In this document: positions 8,620 to 16,468 of the stretch, in pieces
How positions within the stretch are numbered: the stretch's first letter is position 1
Layout: each line of letters opens with the position of its first letter
Assembly: GCF_030518795.1 (NCBI RefSeq)
Contig: NZ_CP130427.1
Span: forward strand, 6,200,001-6,264,000
DNA from: Micromonospora sp. NBRC 110009
GTDB lineage: Bacteria; Actinomycetota; Actinomycetes; Mycobacteriales; Micromonosporaceae
DNA: 64,000 nucleotides
Direction of reading: 5' to 3'
Position numbers and translations under genes: made by a program
Notes under the pieces: generated by a model
Seen by the model: only the letters and a program-made list of their open reading frames with translations
Told to the model about the DNA's origin: nothing
Database searches by the model: none

Positions 8620-8835
8620 GCCATGCTCATCACCGCGCAGGTGCTCACCTGCTCGCCCCTCGCTGTCAGGCGCAGCTGATCCGGCGTCTCCTCGGCCGCA
8701 CGCCCGAGCCGTTTGATGCGTCGGCACACGGGTAGACCGCGACCTGGTCCGAGGGGGTGGGCCGAGGATCGGAGCCACATACCGACGGTGGGCTCCATCC
8801 GGTCCGCATGCTAGGCGAGGCCCGAGGAGTGCGGG

Positions 8836-9744
8836 ATGGCCGAATCGGAGAGCCGGGACACGGGCGCACGGGAGTCGCCCGCGCAACCGCGCGAGCAGGT
8901 CGATCGGCAGCGTGACGCCGAGGAGGGCGCGGAAGGCGCCGGTCGGGGCCAGAACCTCGGTCCCGCCGGCGGGCCAACGGGTGCCGAGCCCGGCGAACGC
9001 CCCGCCGCCCCACAGCGTGGTGAACACGACCTTCCCCAGCCGGTTGGCGGGCACAGCAGCAAGACGATGTCAGATCCGGACGTCGTCCTCCAGCTCCCGC
9101 AGGTCAAGGTCGAACAGATCTACGTCGAGGTCGACAACCTGGACGCCTCCGTCTCACTGCGAGCCCGGCTGGGTAGCCTGCTCCAGCTCGACGTGGGCGT
9201 TCAGGCGCATCTCGGCACGGTGAAGATCGACATCAAGGGCGTCGAGACCGAGGCGATGCTCGAGGTTCGGCTCGAGGAGCTCCGCGGCATTCTCGACAGC
9301 GCCCTGCGCACCATCGAGCGCAACCCGCAGATCATCGAGTCGCTGGTGAAGACCGTGGACACCGCCGTGAACCAGGTCGGGCAGACAGCTCAGCAGGTGC
9401 TCGGACCGCAGGGGCCGCTGGCCCGGACGCTCGACCACGTCGGGCAGACGGCGCAGGAGGCGCTGGGGCCCAATGGGCCGCTGTCGCAGACGCTGCAGCA
9501 GGCCACCCAGCAGGTCGGTCAACAGCTCGGGCAGACCACCCAGCAGCTCGGACAGACCACCCAGCAACTGGCTCAGAACAGCGGGGCGGCGGCTGGCGGC
9601 GGTGGGGGTCTGGGCGGCGTGCTGGGCGGATCTCCGGCCCGAGCGGCGTGGCAACGGATGAAGAAGATCGTCAACAGCAGCCAGCCACTGAGGCAGGTCA
9701 CGGCGCGGCTGGTAGGACCGCAGGGGCAACAGCCGCAGAGCTGA
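8836..9744 (+). CDS. amphipathic repeat protein, function unknown
   Basis: Unrecognised soluble protein of 302 residues. Residues 1-75 are polar and likely disordered. Residues 78-150 form a conserved-looking core with regular hydrophobic spacing (VVLQLPQVKVEQIYVEVDNL onward). Residues 170-245 are a Gln-rich repeat with near-copies of VGQTAQQVLGPQGPL and LGQTTQQ, likely helical or coiled coil. A Gly-rich tail and a basic C-terminus follow. GAGGAG 6 bases before ATG 8836 supports this start; an ATG at 9067 would give only the core. Similar modular proteins occur in actinobacteria near stress genes, without known function. Confidence 0.65.
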   Translation: MAESESRDTGARESPAQPREQVDRQRDAEEGAEGAGRGQNLGPAGGPTGAEPGERPAAPQRGEHDLPQPVGGHSSKTMSDPDVVLQLPQVKVEQIYVEVDNLDASVSLRARLGSLLQLDVGVQAHLGTVKIDIKGVETEAMLEVRLEELRGILDSALRTIERNPQIIESLVKTVDTAVNQVGQTAQQVLGPQGPLARTLDHVGQTAQEALGPNGPLSQTLQQATQQVGQQLGQTTQQLGQTTQQLAQNSGAAAGGGGGLGGVLGGSPARAAWQRMKKIVNSSQPLRQVTARLVGPQGQQPQS

Positions 9745-10092
9745 TTGCGGCAGGCGTGCCGCAGCAAGTTGGCCTCGTCGGACCACAGCTTCACGATCGC
9801 CGGGCGTCGGCAGATCGTCTTGATCTTTCCCGTGGTGGAGGCCACCGTCTTCGACGGGTTGTTGTAGACGAACCGCCGGGTGTCTCCCTTGCGGCGGTGA
9901 CGCTGGATGCGCCAGCCGAGGAAGTCGAAATCGTCGATGTGCGTGATCAGGGTCTTGGTCACCGACAGGTGTAATCCCATCGGGGCCAACAGCGCCGCCG
10001 TTTGCTCCCGCAGGGCCCCTGCGTGGGCGCCCTCGCCGCGGACCAGGATCAGAAAGTCGTCCGCGTAGCGGACGAAACTCCAGGTGGGCCAA
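9745..10092 (-). pseudogene. group II intron reverse transcriptase/maturase fragment
   Basis: The reverse strand encodes WSFVRYADDFLILVRGEG, then LLAPMGLHLSVTKTLITHID and FDFLGWRIQRHRR. These are the catalytic palm motif (YADD), the following thumb-side strand and the FLGW motif typical of group II intron-encoded proteins. Only about 115 codons remain of a protein that normally spans 400 or more. The N-terminal fingers and the C-terminal maturase and HNH regions are absent, and I cannot find intron RNA domain V nearby. The fragment abuts the end of the repeat protein gene. It marks past invasion by a mobile intron. Confidence 0.82.
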
Positions 10093-10269
10093 GGCCATCA
10101 GCGCCTGCTGCAACGCCTCGGCTGCCTCTCACCCCGGGCGCCGGCGGCTATGAGTGCCACCCGGAAGGGGTGTTCTTGGCAGGAAATACTCCGTATCCTC
10201 CCGGTGTGCATAGGGTCAGGCCGTAACCCGTCCTCTGTACGTCATGACGTGGGCGAGGAGCGCAGCGGG
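10093..10269. other. non-coding stretch before the MscS gene
   Basis: After the reverse-transcriptase fragment, this stretch holds only a few residual intron-protein codons at its left edge. Around 10160-10215 it is slightly less GC-rich, a plausible promoter region for the leader ORF and mscS. I see no further gene. Confidence 0.4.
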
Positions 10270-10302
10270 ATGACGGTCGAGACCACGGCGGTCGCCGCCT
10301 GA
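10270..10302 (+). CDS. possible 10-codon leader ORF coupled to the MscS gene
   Basis: A short frame MTVETTAVAA starts at ATG 10270 with GAGGAG 9 bases upstream, the only good ribosome site in the area. Its TGA overlaps the ATG of the channel gene (TGATG at 10300-10304). This arrangement would translate the channel by coupling. It may instead be the tail of a lost gene, or the true channel start may be elsewhere. Confidence 0.4.
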   Translation: MTVETTAVAA

Positions 10303-11312
10303 TGCGCGCGGCGTTGATCATGCTGGCCACGCTGGCGGTGGCCGTGCTGCTGGACATCGGCACACGCAGGCTCGTCCGTCGCGTCGACCACGGTCGCTAC
10401 CGGTGGGTCCTGGGACCACTGCGGAACGCCTGCCGCCGTCCGACGGCCGCCGTGCTGCTCCTCACCGGGCTGTACCTCGCACTGCCGCCGAGGCCGACCG
10501 GGTGGCTCGGCGACGTCCGACACGCCATCGGGCTGTTGCTCATCGGCAGCGTCGCCTGGCTGGTGATCAAGGCGTTGCACGTCGCCGAGGGCGTCACCTT
10601 CAGCCGGCTGCCGCCGGAGGTGGTCGCGGACCGCCGGATCCGGCGGGCCCGAACCCAGATCCGCCCCGTCCGACGCTTCACCGCGGTAGTGGTCACGATC
10701 GTGGCCATCGGCCTGATCATGACCACCTTCCCGCCCATCCGGGCGTTCGGGATCTCCGTCCTGGGCTCGGCCGGCGTCGTCGGCGCGCTCATCGGCCTGT
10801 CCGCCCGGACCGCGCTGGGCAACGCGTTCGCCGGTATTCAGGTCGCCTTCTCGGACGGTCTGCACGTCGGCGACGTGGTGGTCATCGAGGGCGAGTGGGG
10901 CCGGGTCGAAGAGGTCAAGCTGACCAACGTGGTCGTCCGGCTGTGGGACGACCGGACGCTCATCCTGCCGACGATGTACTTCACCGAGCGCCCGTTTCAG
11001 AACTGGTCCCGGAATGAGGCGCGGGTGGTCGGCAAGGTCCAGATCCACGTGGACCACACCGCCGACCTGGAGGACCTGCGTACGGAGACCCGACGGCTCG
11101 TCGAGTCCTCACCGCTGTGGGACCGGAGCCAGTGGCAACTGCAGATGGTCGACGCCACCGCATCGAGCGTCGTGATCGAGGTGCAGGCCGCAGCCGCCGA
11201 CGGGCCCAGCGCCTGGGACCTCCGCTGCGACCTCCGCGAGGGCCTGATCCGCTACGTTCGCGACAACCACCCGCAGTGGCTCCCCCGCACCCGCAGCGAG
11301 TACAAACCCTGA
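10302..11312 (+). CDS. MscS-family mechanosensitive channel
   Basis: Small-conductance mechanosensitive channel homologue of 336 residues in the plasma membrane. It has about four hydrophobic segments in the first 180 residues. The pore helix TM3 is GSAGVVGALIGLSARTALGN at about 155-175, with the usual Gly/Ala packing. The beta domain follows (GLHVGDVVVIEGEWGRVEEV, then the family signature for T-R-x-w-D, here VVRLWDDRTLILP) and the C-terminal alpha/beta vestibule domain. The channel releases solutes on hypo-osmotic shock. ATG 10302 overlaps the stop of a ten-codon leader. The context is other membrane and stress genes. Confidence 0.9.
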   Translation: MRAALIMLATLAVAVLLDIGTRRLVRRVDHGRYRWVLGPLRNACRRPTAAVLLLTGLYLALPPRPTGWLGDVRHAIGLLLIGSVAWLVIKALHVAEGVTFSRLPPEVVADRRIRRARTQIRPVRRFTAVVVTIVAIGLIMTTFPPIRAFGISVLGSAGVVGALIGLSARTALGNAFAGIQVAFSDGLHVGDVVVIEGEWGRVEEVKLTNVVVRLWDDRTLILPTMYFTERPFQNWSRNEARVVGKVQIHVDHTADLEDLRTETRRLVESSPLWDRSQWQLQMVDATASSVVIEVQAAAADGPSAWDLRCDLREGLIRYVRDNHPQWLPRTRSEYKP

Positions 11313-11632
11313 CCTCCCCGCAAACCCACAAAAACCGCCTTGTCGGGCGAAAGGTGCGTAGCGTAGCGACCTCCTCGTGCATACGGCAGGCAGGTGCACA
11401 AGGGCCACCACGAGGCCGAGAAGCTCGCCAAGCGGCACTACCTGCGGGCGGTCACCCGCACGAGGTGAGCGCGTTCACCGAGGTCCTCCTGCGACCCCTG
11501 CGGGATCGGCTGGCCGGCACAGTCAGCATCGACGCCCGCACCGCCACGCCCACCGACGTACGTCGCGAGGCCCAGTCCCTCGGCGGTTCGGTCGCGACTC
11601 GGGGCATGCGCCCACTTACCCCCCCGGTGGGG
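11313..11632 (+). pseudogene. intergenic region with decayed coding remnants
   Basis: No intact gene. Two short plus-strand stretches look like former protein: VHKGHHEAEKLAKRHYLRAV ending at a stop at 11467-11469, and then HPHEVSAFTEVLLRPLRDRL followed by VSIDARTATPTDVRREAQ in another frame. The second resembles the end of the baeRF (Rv2629-like) release-factor-related domain that ends in a T-P-x-x-V-R box, but I recognise this only loosely. The stretch may be the tail of one frameshifted gene. Confidence 0.35.
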
Positions 11633-12742
11633 CTACCCGTCCCTCTCGTCCCGCCAGCCGCCGGGTTCGGGATGGTAGCCGTATGCGGCGGCCCGCACCG
11701 TTTCCTCGTTCTCCAGCCCGGAGCCGATCGCGCCGCCGACGGTGGCCAGCGAGCTGGTGATCCAGGCGAGCGTCAGGTAGTCGGTGAAATCGACCGGCCG
11801 CTGCAGAGTCTGTTCCAGCACGGATGTGTCGATCAGCAGCGCCCCGACGAGCACCGTTCCGGCGAACAGCACCAGGTAGGACACCGCCGTGGCCAGAGTG
11901 AGGGTGAGAATCGTACCCAGGTTGAACAGCCGGGCCAGCTCAGCCGGTGTCCCCCGGTCTGGTTTCTCCCATAGGTCGTGCGCGACGATCAGCCAGGCCA
12001 CCAACGCGGTCAGCCCGAGTACCATGATCACGGCGAGCCGAAGTCCGCCGAGCGCATCGCCCATCTGCCAGATGGTGTCCGTGGTGAGCGCGAACGCGGC
12101 CGTGCCGAACGCGCCGACCAGCAGCTTGGACAGGCCCAGCAGGGCGCGCCCCGGGCGGTTGGCCTTGACCATTCCGATCAACAGCCGCACCCGGCCGACC
12201 AGCCGCGAGGCGACGTAGCCCAGTTCCCCGGCGTCGGCCTCGCCGACCACCCGGTGGACGGCGGGAACCCGGCTTGCCATCTCTGCCGGTGCCCAACCGG
12301 CCGGCGGCACCCGCTGGTCGGAAGTGTCGGTGAGCAGTCGGCTCACCAGATCCGGAACGGCCACGCGGGCCGCTCGCAGCTGGGGCAGTCCCAGCGCGGG
12401 CAGGGAAACCATCGCGACTCGACGCCGGGCGGAGGTCTGCGCGACCAGCGGCACCCGCTCGGTGTGCAGCGGCAGGTCGGTCAGGCAGATTGCGACGTCC
12501 CACCGGTCGTCGGTGCGCCGTTGGGCAAGATCGTCGAGCAGCGCCTCAACGCCGCCGTCGCGGCGCGGCGCCACCTCACCCCAGCCTTCCCGAACGGTCC
12601 ACCGCACGTCCGCGTCCACCCGCTCGGAGAGCCGGCCGGCCAGCTCGGCGGTGAGCCGCGCGGCCACCCGGGCCGGGTGGTCCGGCGGGGTCGCCACCAG
12701 TCCGACGACGAGCTCCGGGCGGTGCTGTTCACTGTGGGTCAT
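11633..12742 (-). CDS. four-helix membrane protein with soluble N-terminal domain, unknown
   Basis: Protein of 369 residues with no family I can name. Residues 1-195 are soluble and alternate beta-like and helical segments (VVGLVATPPDHPARVAARL, later DVAICLTDLPLHTE). A charged GMVKANRPGRAL segment leads into four transmembrane helices between about 205 and 335. A short tail follows. The N-terminal fold may be Rossmann-like, but there is no nucleotide motif. It is divergent from nothing obvious; the gene downstream on the same strand is 300 bp away. The start has a usable GAGGAGC 7-8 bases upstream of ATG 12742. Confidence 0.75.
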   Translation of the reverse strand: MTHSEQHRPELVVGLVATPPDHPARVAARLTAELAGRLSERVDADVRWTVREGWGEVAPRRDGGVEALLDDLAQRRTDDRWDVAICLTDLPLHTERVPLVAQTSARRRVAMVSLPALGLPQLRAARVAVPDLVSRLLTDTSDQRVPPAGWAPAEMASRVPAVHRVVGEADAGELGYVASRLVGRVRLLIGMVKANRPGRALLGLSKLLVGAFGTAAFALTTDTIWQMGDALGGLRLAVIMVLGLTALVAWLIVAHDLWEKPDRGTPAELARLFNLGTILTLTLATAVSYLVLFAGTVLVGALLIDTSVLEQTLQRPVDFTDYLTLAWITSSLATVGGAIGSGLENEETVRAAAYGYHPEPGGWRDERDG

Positions 12743-12823
12743 CGGTGCTCCTCACGGTAGCCGGGCTCGTCGCCGTCTATCGTCACCAATACCGGGTCGT
12801 CATGAGCTCTCCGACGGCCGGAT

Positions 12824-13019
12824 TCAGCGGTGGCGCAGCCTGCGCCGCAGGTCGTAGAAGCCGTTGCTGGACAGGCCGTAGAAGAGTGGGAGCAGGAGCA
12901 GGACGACCAGCGCCGCCGGCACGTTGACCAGCCAGCCGACCACGCCGGCCGCGGCGTAGGCCATGATCCCGAGCAGCGCCGGGAGCCGCTGGACGGCCCC
13001 CGTCCACGTGCCCAGGGTG
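12824..13019 (-). pseudogene. C-terminal fragment of a TMEM175/DUF1211 channel
   Basis: The reverse strand encodes AVQRLPALLGIMAYAAAGVV, then the last helix VVLLLLPLFYGLSSNGFYDL and a basic tail. This parallels the last 60 residues of the intact channel at 4933-5616 (RALAGVVLYVLAGVLGYL, then LLPVFYAVTSAGLYQFRV). The FSDAIFAI pore helix and first four membrane segments are absent, and no start codon gives them. It is a truncated second copy. The rest of 12743-13108 shows no gene. Confidence 0.7.
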
Positions 13020-13108
13020 CCATCCGGTTCCGTGGTAGGCAGCGAACATCGGCAAACGAACGCTGACCGACTAGACCGATGCGCGCCGCGCGGCCGGCCG
13101 CCCGCCGG

Positions 13109-13789
13109 TCAGGACGCGGTCAGCTCGCGCATGCGGCTGATCTCGACGGCCTGCTCGGTGGCGACCGAGTTGGCGAACTCCTGCATGCTCTGGTCCACCC
13201 CCACCTTGAGCAGGTCGGTGGCCATCGCCACGGCGCCCTCGTGGTGCTCGGTCATCATCTGTACGAAGAGGCGGTCGAACTCGGCGCCGTGGGCGGCGGC
13301 GAGTTGCCGCATCGCCTCGGGGGACTGCATCCCGCGCATCGCGCCGTGGTCGTGGCCGGGGACCTCGGCGGGCAACCCCCGGGCGGCGAGCCAGGCCCGC
13401 AGCACGCCGATCTCGGGTTGTTGAGCGGCCTGGATCCGGTCGGCGACCGCGCGTACCCGGGGGTCGGCGGTGCGGTCGGGCGCGAGGGCGGCCATCTCCA
13501 CCGCCTGCTGGTGGTGCGGGATCATCATCCGGACGAACCAGACGTCGAGGCTGTTGTAGCGGGGCGCCGAGGCGTCCCGCACCTCCTGGGCCGGCCGGGT
13601 CACCGCGGGCTCCCCCGGCCGTCCGGGCACGATGACCGGCGGGGCGTCCGCCGTGGGCGACGGACTCGATCCGGCGGCCGGGAGGGCGGACGGCTGACCG
13701 GGTCGGTGCCACAGGGTCAGGCCCAGCGCGGCGAGCGCCAGCGCCACGACTGTTACGACGAGCAGCAACCGTCCACGTTGGTCAGTCAT
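13109..13789 (-). CDS. secreted/anchored DUF305 protein
   Basis: Exported ferritin-like DUF305 protein of 226 residues, a four-helix-bundle family often found beside copper or metal handling genes. Residues 9-26 are a signal or anchor helix (LLLVVTVVALALAALGL) followed by a Pro/Ser-rich linker. The two repeats each begin with the family signature: VRMMIPHHQQAVEMA and then VQMMTEHHEGAVAMA, with His pairs as likely metal ligands. A His/Met patch, PGHDHGAMRGMQ, sits between them. It is divergent from the LVIVD gene across a 138-bp region containing a perfect CRP-type site. Confidence 0.88.
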   Translation of the reverse strand: MTDQRGRLLLVVTVVALALAALGLTLWHRPGQPSALPAAGSSPSPTADAPPVIVPGRPGEPAVTRPAQEVRDASAPRYNSLDVWFVRMMIPHHQQAVEMAALAPDRTADPRVRAVADRIQAAQQPEIGVLRAWLAARGLPAEVPGHDHGAMRGMQSPEAMRQLAAAHGAEFDRLFVQMMTEHHEGAVAMATDLLKVGVDQSMQEFANSVATEQAVEISRMRELTAS

Positions 13790-13847
13790 GCGTCAACCCC
13801 TCCGGTAGAGGTGACAGCGATCCTAACCAGCGACAAAGAACTCTGAA

Positions 13848-13863
13848 TGTGACCCAGGTCACA
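13848..13863. promoter_or_regulatory. perfect CRP/GlxR-type operator in a divergent promoter
   Basis: TGTGACCCAGGTCACA matches the CRP/GlxR consensus TGTGA-N6-TCACA exactly. The symmetry extends to 9-bp arms with a 2-base centre (13846-13865). It lies 59 bp upstream of the DUF305 start and 65 bp upstream of the LVIVD start, where it could act on both. Confidence 0.75.
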
Positions 13864-13927
13864 TTGATCCGCATGGGTCGACGGTAAGGTGTCCACAATC
13901 GTCATCCCCTTTCGAAGGGTGTCGCCG

Positions 13928-15382
13928 ATGGTCGAATCCCGCACGTCCACGTCCCGCCGTCTCCGGATCGGCAGCCTCGCCGCCGCCGGTCTCCTCCTCG
14001 CCAGCATCGCCGCACCAGGCGGCGCGCAGGCCACCCCACGGCTCGCCGTCGAACCGGCCACCGTGGACACCGCCGCCGCCGCCCTCGGCGTCGACGAGAT
14101 CTCCAGCAGCCCCAACCTCCGCCAGATCGCCAACCTGCCGAAGCAGGCACCGTTCGACACCGAGAACGCCTACGGCACCGACATGGCGTTCCAAGGGCCC
14201 TTCGCGTACGTCGGTAACTACAACGGGTTCACGATCTACAACATCGCCAACGCGTCGAGCCCGAAGATCATGTCGCAGGTGAGCTGCCCAGGCTCACAGA
14301 ACGACGTCTCGGTCTACGGTGACCTGCTCTTCCTCTCCACGGACTCGTCGCGCAGCGACGACTCCTGCGACAGCCACTCGCAGTCCGCGGCGGTCAAGGA
14401 GTCCTGGGAGGGCATCAAGGTCTTCGACGTCAGCGACCCGGCCAACCCGCGCTACATCAAGTCGGTCGAGACCGACTGCGGCTCGCACACGCATACCCTG
14501 GTGCCGGCCAAGGACGGCGGCTCCGTCTACCTGTACGTCTCCTCGTACAGCCCGGCGGCAGCCTTCCCCGACTGCCAGCCGCCGCACGACTCGATCTCCA
14601 TCGTCAAGGTGCCGCTGGACACGCCCACCGACGCGGCGGTGGTGGCCACGCCGAACCTCTTCCCGGACGGCGGGTACCCCGGTCGCCCGGGTGGCTCGGC
14701 GACCACCGGCTGCCACGACATCACCGCGTACCCGGGGAAGGACCTGGCCGCCGGCGCCTGCATGGGTGACGGCATCCTGATGGACATCTCCAACCGGGAG
14801 GCGCCCCGGGTGATCAACCAGGTCCGGGACACGGTCAACTTCGCCTTCTGGCACTCGGCCACCTTCAACAACACCGGCACCAAGGTCGTCTTCACCGACG
14901 AACTCGGTGGCGGCGGCGCGGCGACCTGCAACACCGCCGTCGGGCCGAACCGCGGCGCGGACGCCATCTACGACATCACCGGCTCCGGTGACGCCCGGAC
15001 GATGGTCTTCCGCAGCTACTACAAGATTCCCCGAGGGAACGCCGACACCGAGAACTGCGTGGCCCACAACGGCTCGCTGATCCCGGTGCCCGGACGCGAC
15101 ATCATGGTGCAGGCCTGGTACCAGGGCGGCATCTCGGTCTGGGACTTCACCGACTCGGCCAACCCGAAGGAGATCGGCTACTGGGAGCGCGGGCCGCTCT
15201 CCGACAGCCGGCTGGTCCTGGGTGGGGCCTGGTCGTCGTACTACTACAACGGCCACATCTACTCCAGCGACATCCAGAAGGGCCTGGACGTGGTGGAGAT
15301 CGACCAGGCGTCCATCCCGGGCGCCAAGACGAGGCACTACAACCGGCTCAACGTGCAGACCCAACCCGACTACCGGGACTGA
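13928..15382 (+). CDS. secreted LVIVD-repeat beta-propeller protein
   Basis: Exported protein of 484 residues built of LVIVD-type repeats (segments such as GFTIYNIANASSPKIMSQ, GIKVFDVSDPANPRYIKS and ISVWDFTDSANPKEIGYW), which form a surface beta-propeller. A Sec signal occupies residues 1-35 (basic RRLRIG, hydrophobic LAAAGLLLASIA, AQA cleavage site). Several Cys residues suggest extracellular disulfides. ATG 13928 puts the signal peptide at the N-terminus; the upstream ATG at 13889 would add 13 residues. It is the partner of the DUF305 gene, and the two are often neighbours in actinobacteria. The ligand is unknown. Confidence 0.87.
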   Translation: MVESRTSTSRRLRIGSLAAAGLLLASIAAPGGAQATPRLAVEPATVDTAAAALGVDEISSSPNLRQIANLPKQAPFDTENAYGTDMAFQGPFAYVGNYNGFTIYNIANASSPKIMSQVSCPGSQNDVSVYGDLLFLSTDSSRSDDSCDSHSQSAAVKESWEGIKVFDVSDPANPRYIKSVETDCGSHTHTLVPAKDGGSVYLYVSSYSPAAAFPDCQPPHDSISIVKVPLDTPTDAAVVATPNLFPDGGYPGRPGGSATTGCHDITAYPGKDLAAGACMGDGILMDISNREAPRVINQVRDTVNFAFWHSATFNNTGTKVVFTDELGGGGAATCNTAVGPNRGADAIYDITGSGDARTMVFRSYYKIPRGNADTENCVAHNGSLIPVPGRDIMVQAWYQGGISVWDFTDSANPKEIGYWERGPLSDSRLVLGGAWSSYYYNGHIYSSDIQKGLDVVEIDQASIPGAKTRHYNRLNVQTQPDYRD

Positions 15383-15397
15383 CATCCCCGAGGCCCG

Positions 15398-15432
15398 CGG
15401 GCCCGGCCACCGCATCCGCGGGGCCGGGCCCG
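15398..15432. terminator. bidirectional hairpin between converging genes
   Basis: Perfect 11-bp stem CGGGCCCGGCC / GGCCGGGCCCG with a 13-base loop, between the LVIVD gene end (15382) and the Ntn-hydrolase gene end (15440). Confidence 0.7.
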
Positions 15433-15439
15433 TCGGCGG

Positions 15440-16426
15440 TCAGCTCATCGGCAGCTGGTAGCTGCGCTCCCCGCCGCCGGTCGGGACCAGCCGCACCTCG
15501 CCGCTACGCAGCCCGTACGTCACCGACCAGCGGGTGTGCGGCTGCCGCACCGAGTCCAGCACCCGCAGCGCGGTCGGGGCGTCCACCGCCCCGCCGGCGG
15601 CGTCCAACGCCTTCGCCAGCAGCCCGTAGCGGTGGTCCCGTCGCAGCTCGTTGTCGGGCACGCCGGCGGCCGGGACGTTGGTCAGCGCCTGCCAGGGACC
15701 CCGCCGCTGATCGGCGCGCAGGACACCGTCGACGAACTCCACCACCGCCGACGCGCCGGTGGCGTCGGCGAGCAGGTAGTGCAGCGGCGGCCCGCCGTCG
15801 AAGTCCAGGTTGTAGCGCCCGAACACGGCGATCGCCTCGTCCACCGTGGCCGCCGAGTCCAGCACCAGGCGCAGGATCCGCACCGAACCGACCGTCGGGC
15901 GGCCCGGCACCGGCCGGGCGGTCGGGCCCTCGTCGGCGGCCAGCCCCACGGCCAGGCCCCGCTCGTTCATCCCGTCGAAGGGCAGCAGCGGCGCGTCGAG
16001 CAGGCGGCGGTCGCCCGCCGGGTCGCTCCCGACACCGAGGTACGAGATGTCCACCAGGGAGATCGAGGCGTACCCGTCCGGCGGGTCGGTCCGCAGCACC
16101 AGCGCCGGGTTCGGCTCCCAGTCGAAGTTGCGGGCGAACAGCGGCCGGCTCCGGTCGCCGAGGGCGGCGAAGAGCGAGCAGCCGAACGGGCTCGCCTCGG
16201 CGGTGCCGGAGACGCCGACGGTGGGGTCGTAGTCGCCGACGTAGGTCATCTCGTACAGCGGCAGGTCGTCGACCTTGCGGAGGTTGGCCAGCGTCTGCTC
16301 CACCTGGCCGGCGTCCTGCCGGGAGGCGGTGGGCGGGCCGGCGGCGCCGGGCGGCGGCGTCCGTTGGCCGGCGGCGCAGCCGGCGAGCAGCAGGGCGACA
16401 CCGGCGGCGAGCAGCATCCTCCGCAT
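15440..16426 (-). CDS. lipoprotein Ntn-hydrolase (C45/choloylglycine hydrolase-like)
   Basis: Exported lipoprotein of 328 residues. The lipobox LLAGC puts the lipidated Cys at 17. The mature part looks like a linear-amide C-N hydrolase of the acyltransferase/choloylglycine hydrolase group. FGCSLFAALG supplies the likely nucleophile Cys83, and ARNFDW (Arg99-Trp103) follows in the spacing typical of these enzymes. Unlike classical members, the Cys is not at the mature N-terminus, so processing between Phe81-Gly82 and Cys83 would be needed. That, and the substrate (an N-acyl amide or similar), are inference. Confidence 0.75.
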   Translation of the reverse strand: MRRMLLAAGVALLLAGCAAGQRTPPPGAAGPPTASRQDAGQVEQTLANLRKVDDLPLYEMTYVGDYDPTVGVSGTAEASPFGCSLFAALGDRSRPLFARNFDWEPNPALVLRTDPPDGYASISLVDISYLGVGSDPAGDRRLLDAPLLPFDGMNERGLAVGLAADEGPTARPVPGRPTVGSVRILRLVLDSAATVDEAIAVFGRYNLDFDGGPPLHYLLADATGASAVVEFVDGVLRADQRRGPWQALTNVPAAGVPDNELRRDHRYGLLAKALDAAGGAVDAPTALRVLDSVRQPHTRWSVTYGLRSGEVRLVPTGGGERSYQLPMS

Positions 16427-16468
16427 GCCCGCGACGCTAGAAGGAGCGGGCGGCGGTTGTCCATCCGG

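Noticed and set aside
8734..8835. A promoter or small gene before the repeat protein
   Set aside because: No convincing -10/-35 pair or open frame with a ribosome site could be singled out.
6634..9054. An uninterrupted minus-strand frame of over 800 codons
   Set aside because: It runs antisense to the SRPBCC, zinc-ADH and repeat-protein genes, which have clear domains and ribosome sites. Its composition is that of a GC-rich shadow frame, with no recognisable domain.
9745..10269. An intact group II intron
   Set aside because: Only one short reverse-transcriptase segment is present and no domain V or exon-binding sequences could be found.
12743..12823. A separate small gene upstream of the membrane protein at 11633-12742
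   Set aside because: Possible frames lack ribosome sites; the recognisable part belongs to the truncated TMEM175 tail.
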